Assembly: GCA_024644125.1 (NCBI GenBank)
Contig: JAHELQ010000403.1
Coordinates: 1-5,285 of the forward strand
Reading direction: 5' to 3'
Origin: Candidatus Aminicenantota bacterium
GTDB lineage: Bacteria; Acidobacteriota; Aminicenantia; UBA2199
Length of the DNA: 5,285 bases
Numbering within the stretch: position 1 is the first letter of the stretch; the number at the start of each line of letters is the position of its first letter. Positions 1 through 5,285 of the stretch are shown in pieces. The notes beneath the pieces were generated by a model. The model was not told the origin of the DNA, did not search any database, and saw only the letters and a list, made by a program, of their open reading frames with translations. The translations under genes and the position numbers were made by a program.

Positions 1-1550
1 GCCCGCCCGAATTTAGGAGACGACGGCCAATAACTCCTGTCTTCATCATATACCGCCACCAGACTCGGGAGCAATTGATGGAAGAGTGCGATGTAATCCT
101 GCCGGATTTTCCTTTGCCGGTCTTCCGAATAATTGTCGAATCGCTTCCAACCCCAATTATGCCAGGCCTCGTCGATTTCATTGTTTCCGCACCACAAGGC
201 GATGGACGGATGATTGCGCAGTCTTTTTATATTATCGATCGCTTCGTGTTTCACATTGTCCAGGAATTCGCTGTCGCCAGGATACATGGCATTGGCGAAC
301 ATAAAATCCTGCCAGACCAATAACCCCATTTGATCGCATAGATCGTAAAAAACATCGTTCTCGTAAATCCCGCCGCCCCAGACCCTCACCATATTCATCC
401 CCGCATCGGCGGCATCGGACAACAAGCGGCGGTAGCGATCGTTGCCCACCCGCGGCGTAAAACTATCCTGCGGGATATAATTGGCTCCTTTGATAAAAAC
501 AGGCGTTCCGTTCAACCGGAAAAAAAAGCCTGTCCCGCTCCTATCCTTTTCCTGAACAAGCTCGATCCGCCGCAAGCCAATCGTGAGAGCCTTGCTGTCC
601 AATATGTCTTTGCCAGCGGTCAAACGCGCCGACACATCGTACAGGTTCGCCTCGCCCAGGCCGTTTGACCACCATAACTCCGGCTGCGGGATTGTCATTT
701 TCACGCGCACCGTATTGGAGCCGGGTACCAGATCGCAGGAACAGACCGACTCAAACCTCTTCCGGCGGGGCGAAACAAATTGAAGCGCCAGCTCCGCCCG
801 TTGCCGGACCGCAGATTCCACTTCACACTCCACCGCAACATGAGCCAGCTTTTCCGTCACAAGCGGCTGCCGCACGCGTACATCCAAAATCCTCGCTTTT
901 TCCCAGCCAAGCACAACCACTGGACGCCAGACTCCGCTGGTGACAAACCGCGGTCCCCAGTCCCAACCATAATGATAGGCCGCCTTCCGGGTCAACACCC
1001 TGTGACCTTCAGGCAGTTTGTACCCGAATCGCTCTTCGGGCGTACCCGCCATCGCCACCGGATTGTGAAACAACAAGCGGAGAGTGTTCTGCCCTTTTTT
1101 CAATAGCCCGGCGCAATCGCGACGCCAACTGCGGAACATGTTGTCGGCCCGAAGAATGAGCTTATCATTTAAATAGACATCACAATAAGTATCCAGGCCG
1201 CAAAACGACAATTCCTGCCGGGGCATACGCAGCAACCGGTCATCCACTTCGAAAACCGTTCGATACTCCCAGTCTTTTTTTTCTATCCATTGAAGAACCC
1301 CTTCGTTGGCGCCGAAAAAAGGATCGGGAATCTTGCCATGGGCCAGCAAATCGGTATGCACGCAACCTGGCACCACTGCGGTGAGCCAATCTTCGCAATC
1401 AGTAGAGCGAAATTGCCAGTTTGCGGAAAGTGGAATCTGAATCACACCCGATTGGACATCTCCCCCATCGGCCGATTGGAGGGAAAACGGAACAAGAATC
1501 ACCAGTGCGACTAAAAGGATTAAATAAGATGATAGGTTATCCTGCTTCAT
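1..1550 (-). CDS. Beta-mannosidase, glycoside hydrolase family 2 (partial, C-terminus off the left edge)
   Basis: Reading the minus strand from the ATG at 1548-1550 gives an uninterrupted frame of about 517 residues that leaves the window. Family knowledge: GH2 beta-mannosidases remove terminal beta-linked mannose from the non-reducing end of manno-oligosaccharides. Seen: a hydrophobic stretch at residues 9-24 ending near LQSA at 27, so a signal peptide and export are likely; a GH2 sugar-binding domain from about 38 to 220 with PGCVHTDLL near 61 and HYGWDWGPR at 193-201, typical of mannosidases; an immunoglobulin-like domain to about 340; then the TIM barrel with IKGANYIP at 353-360, VRVWGGGIYE at 388-397 and WCGNNE, whose E458 is the expected acid/base. 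The nucleophile Glu lies beyond the window. Family members have about 820-870 residues, so roughly 60% is present. The start is fixed by an in-frame TAA two codons upstream. No Shine-Dalgarno site is visible. It lies 78 bp downstream of the transglycosylase gene on the same strand. Confidence 0.93.
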   Translation of the reverse strand, partial: MKQDNLSSYLILLVALVILVPFSLQSADGGDVQSGVIQIPLSANWQFRSTDCEDWLTAVVPGCVHTDLLAHGKIPDPFFGANEGVLQWIEKKDWEYRTVFEVDDRLLRMPRQELSFCGLDTYCDVYLNDKLILRADNMFRSWRRDCAGLLKKGQNTLRLLFHNPVAMAGTPEERFGYKLPEGHRVLTRKAAYHYGWDWGPRFVTSGVWRPVVVLGWEKARILDVRVRQPLVTEKLAHVAVECEVESAVRQRAELALQFVSPRRKRFESVCSCDLVPGSNTVRVKMTIPQPELWWSNGLGEANLYDVSARLTAGKDILDSKALTIGLRRIELVQEKDRSGTGFFFRLNGTPVFIKGANYIPQDSFTPRVGNDRYRRLLSDAADAGMNMVRVWGGGIYENDVFYDLCDQMGLLVWQDFMFANAMYPGDSEFLDNVKHEAIDNIKRLRNHPSIALWCGNNEIDEAWHNWGWKRFDNYSEDRQRKIRQDYIALFHQLLPSLVAVYDEDRSYWPSSPKFGR

Positions 1551-1570
1551 AGGTTAAGAAGCAGGATACC
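1535..1570. repeat. Inverted repeat (hairpin) across the beta-mannosidase start codon
   Basis: Positions 1538-1548 pair perfectly with 1558-1568 (11 bp). One bulged base at 1537 and two more G-C pairs follow, around a 9-nt loop at 1549-1557. On the minus-strand transcript the A and U of the start codon lie at the end of the loop and the G opens the 3' arm, so the stem includes the first codons. There is no T-run after the stem, so it does not look like a terminator. Whether it forms in RNA depends on where transcription starts: read-through from the transglycosylase gene would include both arms, but the promoter proposed at 1563-1591 would remove the 5' arm. Confidence 0.6.
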
Positions 1571-1591
1571 ATAATTAAATCGAAGTTTCAA
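1563..1591 (-). promoter_or_regulatory. Possible extended -10 promoter for the beta-mannosidase gene
   Basis: On the minus strand, TTGAAA (1586-1591) is followed after 17 bp by TATCCT (1563-1568). TGG directly precedes the -10, which makes it an extended -10 element. The expected start of transcription is near 1556, only about six bases before the ATG, so the mRNA would be nearly leaderless. This fits the lack of a Shine-Dalgarno site. The -10 matches the consensus at only four of six positions, and co-transcription from the upstream gene is an alternative. Confidence 0.38.
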
Positions 1592-1628
1592 CCTTCGCGT
1601 TGACTATTGCCTATTACAGTGACTGCTT

Positions 1629-2216
1629 TTAATAGAAAATTGTGCCGGTTACCTTGTATTTGTAACTCTCGTTATTGAACAGGTAGCCGTTGTTGTACAG
1701 GTGAAGCGCCCTCAACATATCGCCATTCGCAACTTTGGAATATCGTTTCAGGATTTTCAGCCCCAGATCGATGTTGTATTCGATATCGAAGATCCGGTCG
1801 GCGTCGATATCCAATTCGTCCTTCCAGACATCGTACGTCACTTGCATGAGACCGTACGCGCCTTTGGAAGACACGGCTTTGGGATTAAAACCGCTTTCCA
1901 CAAGAATCATGCTCAAGATAAGATTCGGATTAAAATCGTATTCATTACTTTTCCGGTACACCACATCCACGATCTGTGAAAACACGGGATACTTCTTCCT
2001 GACCACCGAGTCCTGATATTTGATCAGCGCGACGTCGGCAAGCTCTTCCTTGCTGGAGGACAATTCGCCTTCGACCTTGTTGAGACGGTTTTTCAAGATA
2101 TTTATCTCTTGTAGATTCCGATGATTCTCTTTTGAAACATCCGTAAGGGCATAAAAAAGCAGTAAACTGGTAAGTATGATGGGCATTGTCAACCAAACGA
2201 CTTCTTTTTTTTTCAT
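1629..2216 (-). CDS. Membrane-anchored lytic transglycosylase, SLT/GH23-like domain
   Basis: The 195-residue protein should cleave the MurNAc-GlcNAc bond of peptidoglycan by the non-hydrolytic transglycosylase reaction (family knowledge). Seen: a basic N-terminus, one membrane segment at about residues 7-24, a charged heptad-like stretch at about 28-62 that could be a coiled-coil stalk, then an SLT domain from about 80. The domain carries the catalytic Glu in LVESGF (E107), GAYGLMQVT at 119-127 and LYNNGY at 173-178, which matches the usual AYNxG motif. The domain ends almost at the C-terminus, so this is a minimal enzyme tethered to the outer face of the inner membrane. The start has a weak AAGG nine bases upstream, and the promoter is well placed. 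The second to fourth codons are nine consecutive A residues. The beta-mannosidase gene follows on the same strand. Its cellular role (growth, division or assembly of an envelope machine) cannot be told from the context. Confidence 0.9.
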   Translation of the reverse strand: MKKKEVVWLTMPIILTSLLLFYALTDVSKENHRNLQEINILKNRLNKVEGELSSSKEELADVALIKYQDSVVRKKYPVFSQIVDVVYRKSNEYDFNPNLILSMILVESGFNPKAVSSKGAYGLMQVTYDVWKDELDIDADRIFDIEYNIDLGLKILKRYSKVANGDMLRALHLYNNGYLFNNESYKYKVTGTIFY

Positions 2217-2250
2217 TCTTACTAGCCTTCCATTTGTGAATTTTTGTAGT

Positions 2251-2261
2251 GTACAGTGTAC
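2251..2261. promoter_or_regulatory. 11-bp palindrome over the transglycosylase -10, possible operator
   Basis: GTACA and TGTAC form a perfect 5-bp dyad around a central G, covering the proposed -10 of the leftward promoter. A wider inverted repeat, TAGTGT at 2247-2252 and ACACTA at 2268-2273, surrounds it. The position would suit a repressor that blocks polymerase, but part of the symmetry may simply come from the -10 sequence. No regulator gene is in view. Confidence 0.3.
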
Positions 2262-2283
2262 CAGAAAACACTATATCTGTCAA
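2255..2283 (-). promoter_or_regulatory. Sigma70-type extended -10 promoter for the transglycosylase gene
   Basis: On the minus strand a perfect TTGACA (2278-2283) is followed by exactly 17 bp and then TACACT (2255-2260), with TGG just before the -10. This is the best promoter in the window. Transcription should start near 2248, giving a leader of about 31 bases that includes the weak AAGG ribosome-binding site. A palindrome at 2251-2261 overlaps the -10 and could act as an operator. Confidence 0.68.
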
Positions 2284-2308
2284 ATCGGCCGACCTCCCCG
2301 CCCGGCAC

Positions 2309-2337
2309 TTGCAATTTACGCTGTTTCGGCTTACAAT
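2309..2337 (+). promoter_or_regulatory. Probable sigma70-type promoter of purH
   Basis: TTGCAA (2309-2314, four of six consensus positions) is separated by 17 bp from TACAAT (2332-2337, five of six). Transcription would start near 2344, leaving a leader of about 37 bases that contains the purH ribosome-binding site. The leader is too short for a purine riboswitch, and I see no other clear regulatory structure between this promoter and the start codon. Confidence 0.55.
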
Positions 2338-2368
2338 AATTAGCCGGTTTAACTATTAGAAGCATGTC

Positions 2369-2374
2369 AAGGAG
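2369..2374 (+). promoter_or_regulatory. Shine-Dalgarno site of purH
   Basis: AAGGAG lies six bases before the ATG at 2381 and fixes the purH start. Confidence 0.8.
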
Positions 2375-2380
2375 AACACG

Positions 2381-3901
2381 ATGAAAAGAGCGTTAATCAG
2401 TGTGTATTATAAAGAAGGCATCGATATCATTGCCTCCAAACTCACGGCCAATGGTTGGGAGATCGTCTCGACCGGCGGTACCGCCCAATATCTAAAAGAG
2501 CGGAACATCCAGGTGACCGACGTCTCCAGCCTCACCAATTTCCCCGAGATCCTGGACGGACGGGTCAAGACCCTGCATCCGCTGGTATTCGGGCCAATTC
2601 TCGCCAAAACCACCCCCCAACACCTGGAGCAATTGAAACAATTTAACGCAGAACGGATCGATATGGTCATCGTGAATTTTTATCCCTTTGAAGACGCCCT
2701 GGCAAAACAGGACCAGGGAATACAGTATATGCAGGAAAACATCGATATCGGCGGTCCCTCCATGGTAAGGGCGGCGGCGAAAAATTTCCAGGACACCGTG
2801 GTGATCGTTGACCGGGAGGACTACCTTCCGGTGGTGGAAGAATTGATCGGCGAAGGCGGCATAGGATTGGAAAAACGCCGCCAGTTGGCAGGCAAAGCCT
2901 TTTCCTACACCTCCTTCTACGACTCCCTCATCGCCGGTTATCTGGCGGGCGAAAATCCGTCGGAGCGCCACTTCATGACCATAGGCGGCCGCAAGGCCCA
3001 GGATCTCCGCTACGGAGAGAATCCTCATCAACAGGCGGCGCTCTTCATCCGCGACCGGGAGTCGCCCCTCAACAACTACGAAAAAATCCAGGGGAAGGAA
3101 CTTTCGTTCAACAACATCCTGGACATCTCCATGGTGTACGAGGTGCTGAACCATTTTACCGGCGACGATCCCTTCACCGTGATCGTCAAACACCAGAATC
3201 CCTGCGGCGCCGCATTGGCCGATTCCCTGCAAGATTCGTTCCAGAAAGCGTTCGCCGCGGACTCCCGCTCCGCTTTCGGAGGTATCGTCGGCTTCAACCG
3301 GACATTGGACAAAAACACAGCCGAAGAGATGAAAGAGATCTTTTTCGAAGTGATCATCGCGCCGGACTACACACCCGAAGCCCTTTCGGTGTTCAAAAAA
3401 AAGAAAAACCTGCGCATCATCAAGATCCCGCTGGGCTACATGGAACCCGGCGACGTCAAAACCATCCCCGGCGGCTTCGTGTATCAGCAGCGCGACCATG
3501 AATTAATTCCCTACGACCAGTTCCAGTTAAAAACATCGCGGGCGGTTTCACCCGGAGAAGCGGTCGATGCGGCCTTCGGCTGGAAACTCATCAAATTCGT
3601 GAAATCCAACGGGATCATCATCGTGAAGAACCGGATGCTCATCGGCGTCGGAGCCGGCCAGATGAGCCGGGTGGATTCAGTGGATATCGCGATCCGCAAA
3701 AGCGACTTCCCATTACAAGGAGCGGTACTGGTGAGCGACGCCTTCTTCCCCTTCACCGACTCCATTGAATTCGCCGCCCAGCACAACATCCCGGTCATCG
3801 TGGAACCCGGCGGATCGGTGCGCGACGAAGAGGTCATCGACGCCGCCAACACCCACAACCTCTCCCTCCTCTTCACCAACATGCGCCACTTCCGCCACTG
3901 A
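2381..3901 (+). CDS. purH: Bifunctional AICAR formyltransferase / IMP cyclohydrolase
   Basis: The 506-residue protein carries out the last two steps of purine synthesis in the cytoplasm: transfer of a formyl group from 10-formyl-THF to AICAR, then ring closure of FAICAR to IMP. Seen: the N-terminal MGS-like cyclohydrolase domain (residues 1 to about 150) with STGGTA at 30-35, GRVKTLHP at 60-67, NFYPFE at 99-104 and IDIGG at 121-125; then the transformylase domain with LRYGENPHQ at 209-217, the catalytic Lys-His pair in VKHQNPCG (K270, H271), SAFGGIVGFNR at 297-307, FVKSNG at 406-411, GAGQMSRVDS at 424-433, SDAFFPF at 452-458 and the typical C-terminal MRHFRH. Length is close to the compact bacterial forms and shorter than the E. 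coli enzyme. Oddities are SVYYKEGI in place of the usual SVSDKxGI near the N-terminus, and LVFGP after TLHP where K-V/I-H/F-G-G is usual. All catalytic landmarks I can check are kept. It appears to be a single gene with its own promoter; no other pur gene is in view. Confidence 0.98.
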   Translation: MKRALISVYYKEGIDIIASKLTANGWEIVSTGGTAQYLKERNIQVTDVSSLTNFPEILDGRVKTLHPLVFGPILAKTTPQHLEQLKQFNAERIDMVIVNFYPFEDALAKQDQGIQYMQENIDIGGPSMVRAAAKNFQDTVVIVDREDYLPVVEELIGEGGIGLEKRRQLAGKAFSYTSFYDSLIAGYLAGENPSERHFMTIGGRKAQDLRYGENPHQQAALFIRDRESPLNNYEKIQGKELSFNNILDISMVYEVLNHFTGDDPFTVIVKHQNPCGAALADSLQDSFQKAFAADSRSAFGGIVGFNRTLDKNTAEEMKEIFFEVIIAPDYTPEALSVFKKKKNLRIIKIPLGYMEPGDVKTIPGGFVYQQRDHELIPYDQFQLKTSRAVSPGEAVDAAFGWKLIKFVKSNGIIIVKNRMLIGVGAGQMSRVDSVDIAIRKSDFPLQGAVLVSDAFFPFTDSIEFAAQHNIPVIVEPGGSVRDEEVIDAANTHNLSLLFTNMRHFRH

Positions 3902-4006
3902 CGACCGAATTGCATTAATATGAGATTGGGTTAAATCGCGATTGAAAAAAAAATCAATCACGCCCGTCTCAAAAATGCCGTCAAACGGTTTAACTCCAAC
4001 CAACTA

Positions 4007-4015
4007 TGTTAAAAT
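4007..4015 (+). promoter_or_regulatory. Possible extended -10 element for the small gene at 4031
   Basis: TGTTAAAAT reads as an extended -10 (TG at 4007-4008, then TAAAAT, five of six consensus positions). No good -35 lies upstream at the proper distance. Transcription would begin near 4022, about nine bases before the ATG, and there is no Shine-Dalgarno site in between. Confidence 0.33.
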
Positions 4016-4030
4016 CTCTCGACGGCTAAA

Positions 4031-4348
4031 ATGACATACGTCATAATTTACGCAAATGGGAAAACATCGCTCTTACACCTGGTTATCGACCACTTCCAGG
4101 AGCAGGGACTCACATGTTTTTGTCTGGATATCGAAGACTCCCGCAATATCCCGATTTTTGAATCGATCGAAAATGTAGAGGCGTTCATCGTATCCCGGCA
4201 GGTGGACATCCACGAGGACGGCATCCTGCCGGCAATCGATGAATTTTTCGCGTCAAACACTGTGATCAAGATCTTCAAACTTCAGTATACGAAGTCGAAA
4301 AGAATAACTATCGTCTTTCGATTGTGGCGCCGCGTACTTCCCCTTTGA
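4031..4348 (+). CDS. Small hypothetical protein of 105 residues
   Basis: I do not recognise this protein. It begins MTYVIIYANGK, followed by a likely helix (about 12-25), a strand with FCLDIE (30-35), a strand VEAFIVSR (49-56), a helix around ILPAIDEFF (65-73) and a strand TVIKIFKLQ (77-85). This alternating pattern suggests a small alpha/beta fold, possibly Rossmann-like, but no motif confirms a ligand or enzyme class. It is mostly acidic up to about residue 75, while the last 20 residues are strongly basic (SKRITIVFRLWRRVLPL). The final 41 bp overlap the 3' end of the lipoprotein gene on the other strand, so the basic tail may be imposed by that overlap or may be run-through past a lost stop codon. 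No Shine-Dalgarno site precedes the ATG. There is no signal peptide. The clean frame between purH and the lipoprotein gene makes a real gene more likely than not. Confidence 0.55.
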   Translation: MTYVIIYANGKTSLLHLVIDHFQEQGLTCFCLDIEDSRNIPIFESIENVEAFIVSRQVDIHEDGILPAIDEFFASNTVIKIFKLQYTKSKRITIVFRLWRRVLPL

Positions 4349-4946
4349 CTTCGCATCCGTCTTCGAGATGAACCGTTGCGTCCAAATGTTTGTCTTTGAT
4401 GATAACATCGCCTTCCACTACCGATTTTCCGGTTAACCGGATGGTCATCCTCCGCTTTCTCAAGGAGAAGCCGCCACTCTTGTCTACCACGATATCTCCA
4501 GACACGGTGCATCCATCCAGAAGGGAGATATCTCCGTTGTGAGTGCGAATGTCCCTTCCCACGGTGGTACCGGTCAGAACGATGGAACCGTTGACTGTCC
4601 TCACATGATCGCGAATCTCCGATCCTTTACCGGCGCTGATCTTGCCATTGACGTTTTTCATCGAGCCTTCCACCGAGACTTTTTCGCCGATCTCCACTCG
4701 ACCGTTCACTGTGCCGAGATCCTTAACCTTGCTGCCATTGCCGACGTGCACTGAACCATTGACGGTTTTGGCGTTGCCCAGGACCTCGCAATCGGATCCG
4801 ACATGGATACTGCCGTTGACGGAACTCACGTCGCGGCGCATCACCTCGCCGTTTCCCACATGGACACTTTTATTGACGCTGACGTCGCAACCGGCAAAAG
4901 CAAGCGATACGCCGGCTAATAATACAAACAATCCTTTTAATTTCAT
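4308..4946 (-). CDS. Lipoprotein with VNG repeats, probable small beta-helix
   Basis: The 212-residue protein starts MKLKG, with a hydrophobic signal sequence and a lipobox-like AFAGC, so Cys20 should be lipidated after signal peptidase II cleavage. After it come seven repeats of 18-19 residues with a VNG or close variant at residues 24, 43, 62, 80, 99, 118 and 136, each followed by a short strand and a variable turn (for example TVNGSVHVGNGSKVKDLG). Such regular short repeats suggest a right-handed beta-helix like those of bactofilin or DUF4097-like proteins; this is inference. The C-terminal part (about 140-212) continues with less regular strands and a basic stretch LRKRR near 162-166. Molecular role is unknown; a structural or surface scaffold in the periplasm or on the outer membrane is plausible. 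An ATG at 5009 would add 21 residues ahead of the signal peptide, so the ATG at 4946 with AAGGAG eight bases upstream is preferred. It follows the RND exporter gene on the same strand, 64 bp away. Confidence 0.85.
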   Translation of the reverse strand: MKLKGLFVLLAGVSLAFAGCDVSVNKSVHVGNGEVMRRDVSSVNGSIHVGSDCEVLGNAKTVNGSVHVGNGSKVKDLGTVNGRVEIGEKVSVEGSMKNVNGKISAGKGSEIRDHVRTVNGSIVLTGTTVGRDIRTHNGDISLLDGCTVSGDIVVDKSGGFSLRKRRMTIRLTGKSVVEGDVIIKDKHLDATVHLEDGCEVKGEVRGATIERR

Positions 4947-4950
4947 CACA

Positions 4951-4991
4951 TTGTCTCCTTCGTGTGTATAATCTAAAAACGAAGGAGACAA
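4951..4991 (-). promoter_or_regulatory. Perfect 12-bp inverted repeat enclosing the lipoprotein ribosome-binding site
   Basis: Arm 4951-4962 is the exact reverse complement of arm 4980-4991, with a 17-nt A/T-rich loop between them. On the minus-strand transcript the 3' arm contains AAGGAG (4955-4960), the Shine-Dalgarno site eight bases before the ATG at 4946, and the 5' arm is its full complement. A transcript coming from the RND gene would therefore fold the site into a stem. The run of five Us is in the loop and not after the stem, so this is not a normal intrinsic terminator. Confidence 0.65.
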
Positions 4992-5005
4992 CGCGAAGGT
5001 TCGCG
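4992..5005. repeat. Short GC-rich palindrome beside the lipoprotein leader hairpin
   Basis: CGCGAA and TTCGCG form a 6-bp dyad around GG. In RNA the innermost pair would open, leaving a 5-bp stem with a 4-nt loop. It lies between the RND stop codon and the 12-bp repeat. On the minus strand it carries CCTTCG, a second sequence complementary to the CGAAGG that overlaps the lipoprotein ribosome-binding site, so the two elements could compete in folding. No T-run directly follows it. Confidence 0.4.
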
Positions 5006-5010
5006 ACAAA

Positions 5011-5285
5011 TTATATTTTTTTGCGGGCCATCAAGAAATACAACGCCGGAATCACCAATAACGTGGTGAAAGTGGACACCGTAAGTCCGCCGACAACCGA
5101 TCGCGCCAATGGAGCCAGGGATTCCGATCCCTCGCCCAATCCCAACGCCAACGGCAGCATTCCTGGAATCGTGGTGAGAGCCGTCATCAAGATGGGCCGC
5201 AAGCGCAAGGCAGAACCTTCGACCACCGCTTCGCGAAAGGCCATGCCGCCGGACTTGAATTTCTGGTTGATAAAATCCACCAACA
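5011..5285 (-). CDS. RND-family efflux transporter, C-terminal end (partial)
   Basis: The frame is open to the right edge, and the last 90 residues are present before a TAA stop. They match the end of AcrB/HAE1-type RND pumps: VDFINQK, then LRLRPILMTALTTIPGMLPL (a conserved motif and membrane segment near residues 27-47 of the fragment), GLGEGSES, and a last membrane helix around GGLTVSTFTTLLVIPALYFL, followed by ARKKI. The Met near the edge lies inside this conserved block and is not the start. Family knowledge: these trimeric inner-membrane proteins export drugs, lipophilic compounds or other substrates using the proton gradient, with a periplasmic adaptor and an outer-membrane channel. Neither partner is in view, and the substrate cannot be inferred from this end. 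The lipoprotein gene follows 64 bp downstream on the same strand. Confidence 0.94.
   Translation of the reverse strand, partial: LVDFINQKFKSGGMAFREAVVEGSALRLRPILMTALTTIPGMLPLALGLGEGSESLAPLARSVVGGLTVSTFTTLLVIPALYFLMARKKI

Noticed and set aside
75..1106. Several plus-strand open frames of 66-108 residues
   Set aside because: They lie antisense to the continuous GH2 beta-mannosidase frame, which carries clear family motifs; their translations show no recognisable domain.
2492..3499. A 335-residue minus-strand open frame inside purH
   Set aside because: It is long, but it is the antisense shadow of a fully conserved purH gene and its translation has no recognisable motif or start signal.
3936..3991. 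Possible terminators after purH: GATTGA/TCAATC around an A-run (3940-3959) and CCGT/ACGG followed by TTT (3978-3991)
   Set aside because: The first has the A-run in its loop and no T-run after the stem; the second has only a 4-bp stem and three Ts. Neither is convincing.
4280..4294. CTTC/GAAG symmetry after the lipoprotein stop codon as a terminator
   Set aside because: The stem is only 4 bp, no T-run follows on the minus strand, and the site lies inside the small plus-strand gene.
4967..4972. A perfect TATAAT on the plus strand
   Set aside because: No -35 lies at the proper distance, and no plus-strand gene follows; it is in the loop of the lipoprotein leader hairpin.
1590..5001. The 13-mer at 1590-1602 recurs in inverted orientation at 4989-5001
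   Set aside because: One exact 13-bp match in 5 kb is close to chance expectation, and the flanking bases do not extend the match.

Overview
The window holds six protein genes, two of them cut by the window edges. A lipobox lipoprotein, an RND exporter and a membrane-anchored lytic transglycosylase point to a Gram-negative (diderm) bacterium of moderate GC content. Clear Shine-Dalgarno sites precede purH and the lipoprotein gene, and sigma70-like promoters can be read. The phylum cannot be fixed from this sequence. The PurH N-terminus (SVYYKEGI, VFG after the TLHP motif) looks closer to my recollection of Bacteroidota-type PurH than to the E. coli type, but this is a weak hint and was not tested.

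Layout. 1-1550 (minus): the first ~517 residues of an exported GH2 beta-mannosidase, running off the left edge before its nucleophile. 1629-2216 (minus): a short membrane-anchored SLT-type lytic transglycosylase, upstream of the mannosidase and transcribed in the same direction. 2217-2380: a divergent promoter region with a good extended -10 promoter for the transglycosylase and another for purH; an 11-bp palindrome overlaps the former. 2381-3901 (plus): complete purH. 4031-4348 (plus): a small unrecognised protein whose last 41 bp overlap, tail to tail, the end of the next gene. 4308-4946 (minus): a lipoprotein with seven ~19-residue VNG repeats, probably a small beta-helix. 5011-5285 (minus): the C-terminal 90 residues of an RND (AcrB/HAE1-type) exporter, directly upstream of the lipoprotein gene and probably co-transcribed with it. 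No stretch over 300 bases lacks a gene.

Functionally these are ordinary genes: mannoside breakdown, peptidoglycan cleavage, purine synthesis and envelope export. They do not form one evident system. The points most worth a second look are in the gaps between genes. A perfect 12-bp inverted repeat buries the ribosome-binding site of the lipoprotein gene. A strong hairpin lies across the mannosidase start codon. Two genes lack Shine-Dalgarno sites and have extended -10 promoters so close that their mRNAs would be nearly leaderless. I see no tRNA, rRNA, CRISPR array, insertion sequence or convincing intrinsic terminator.
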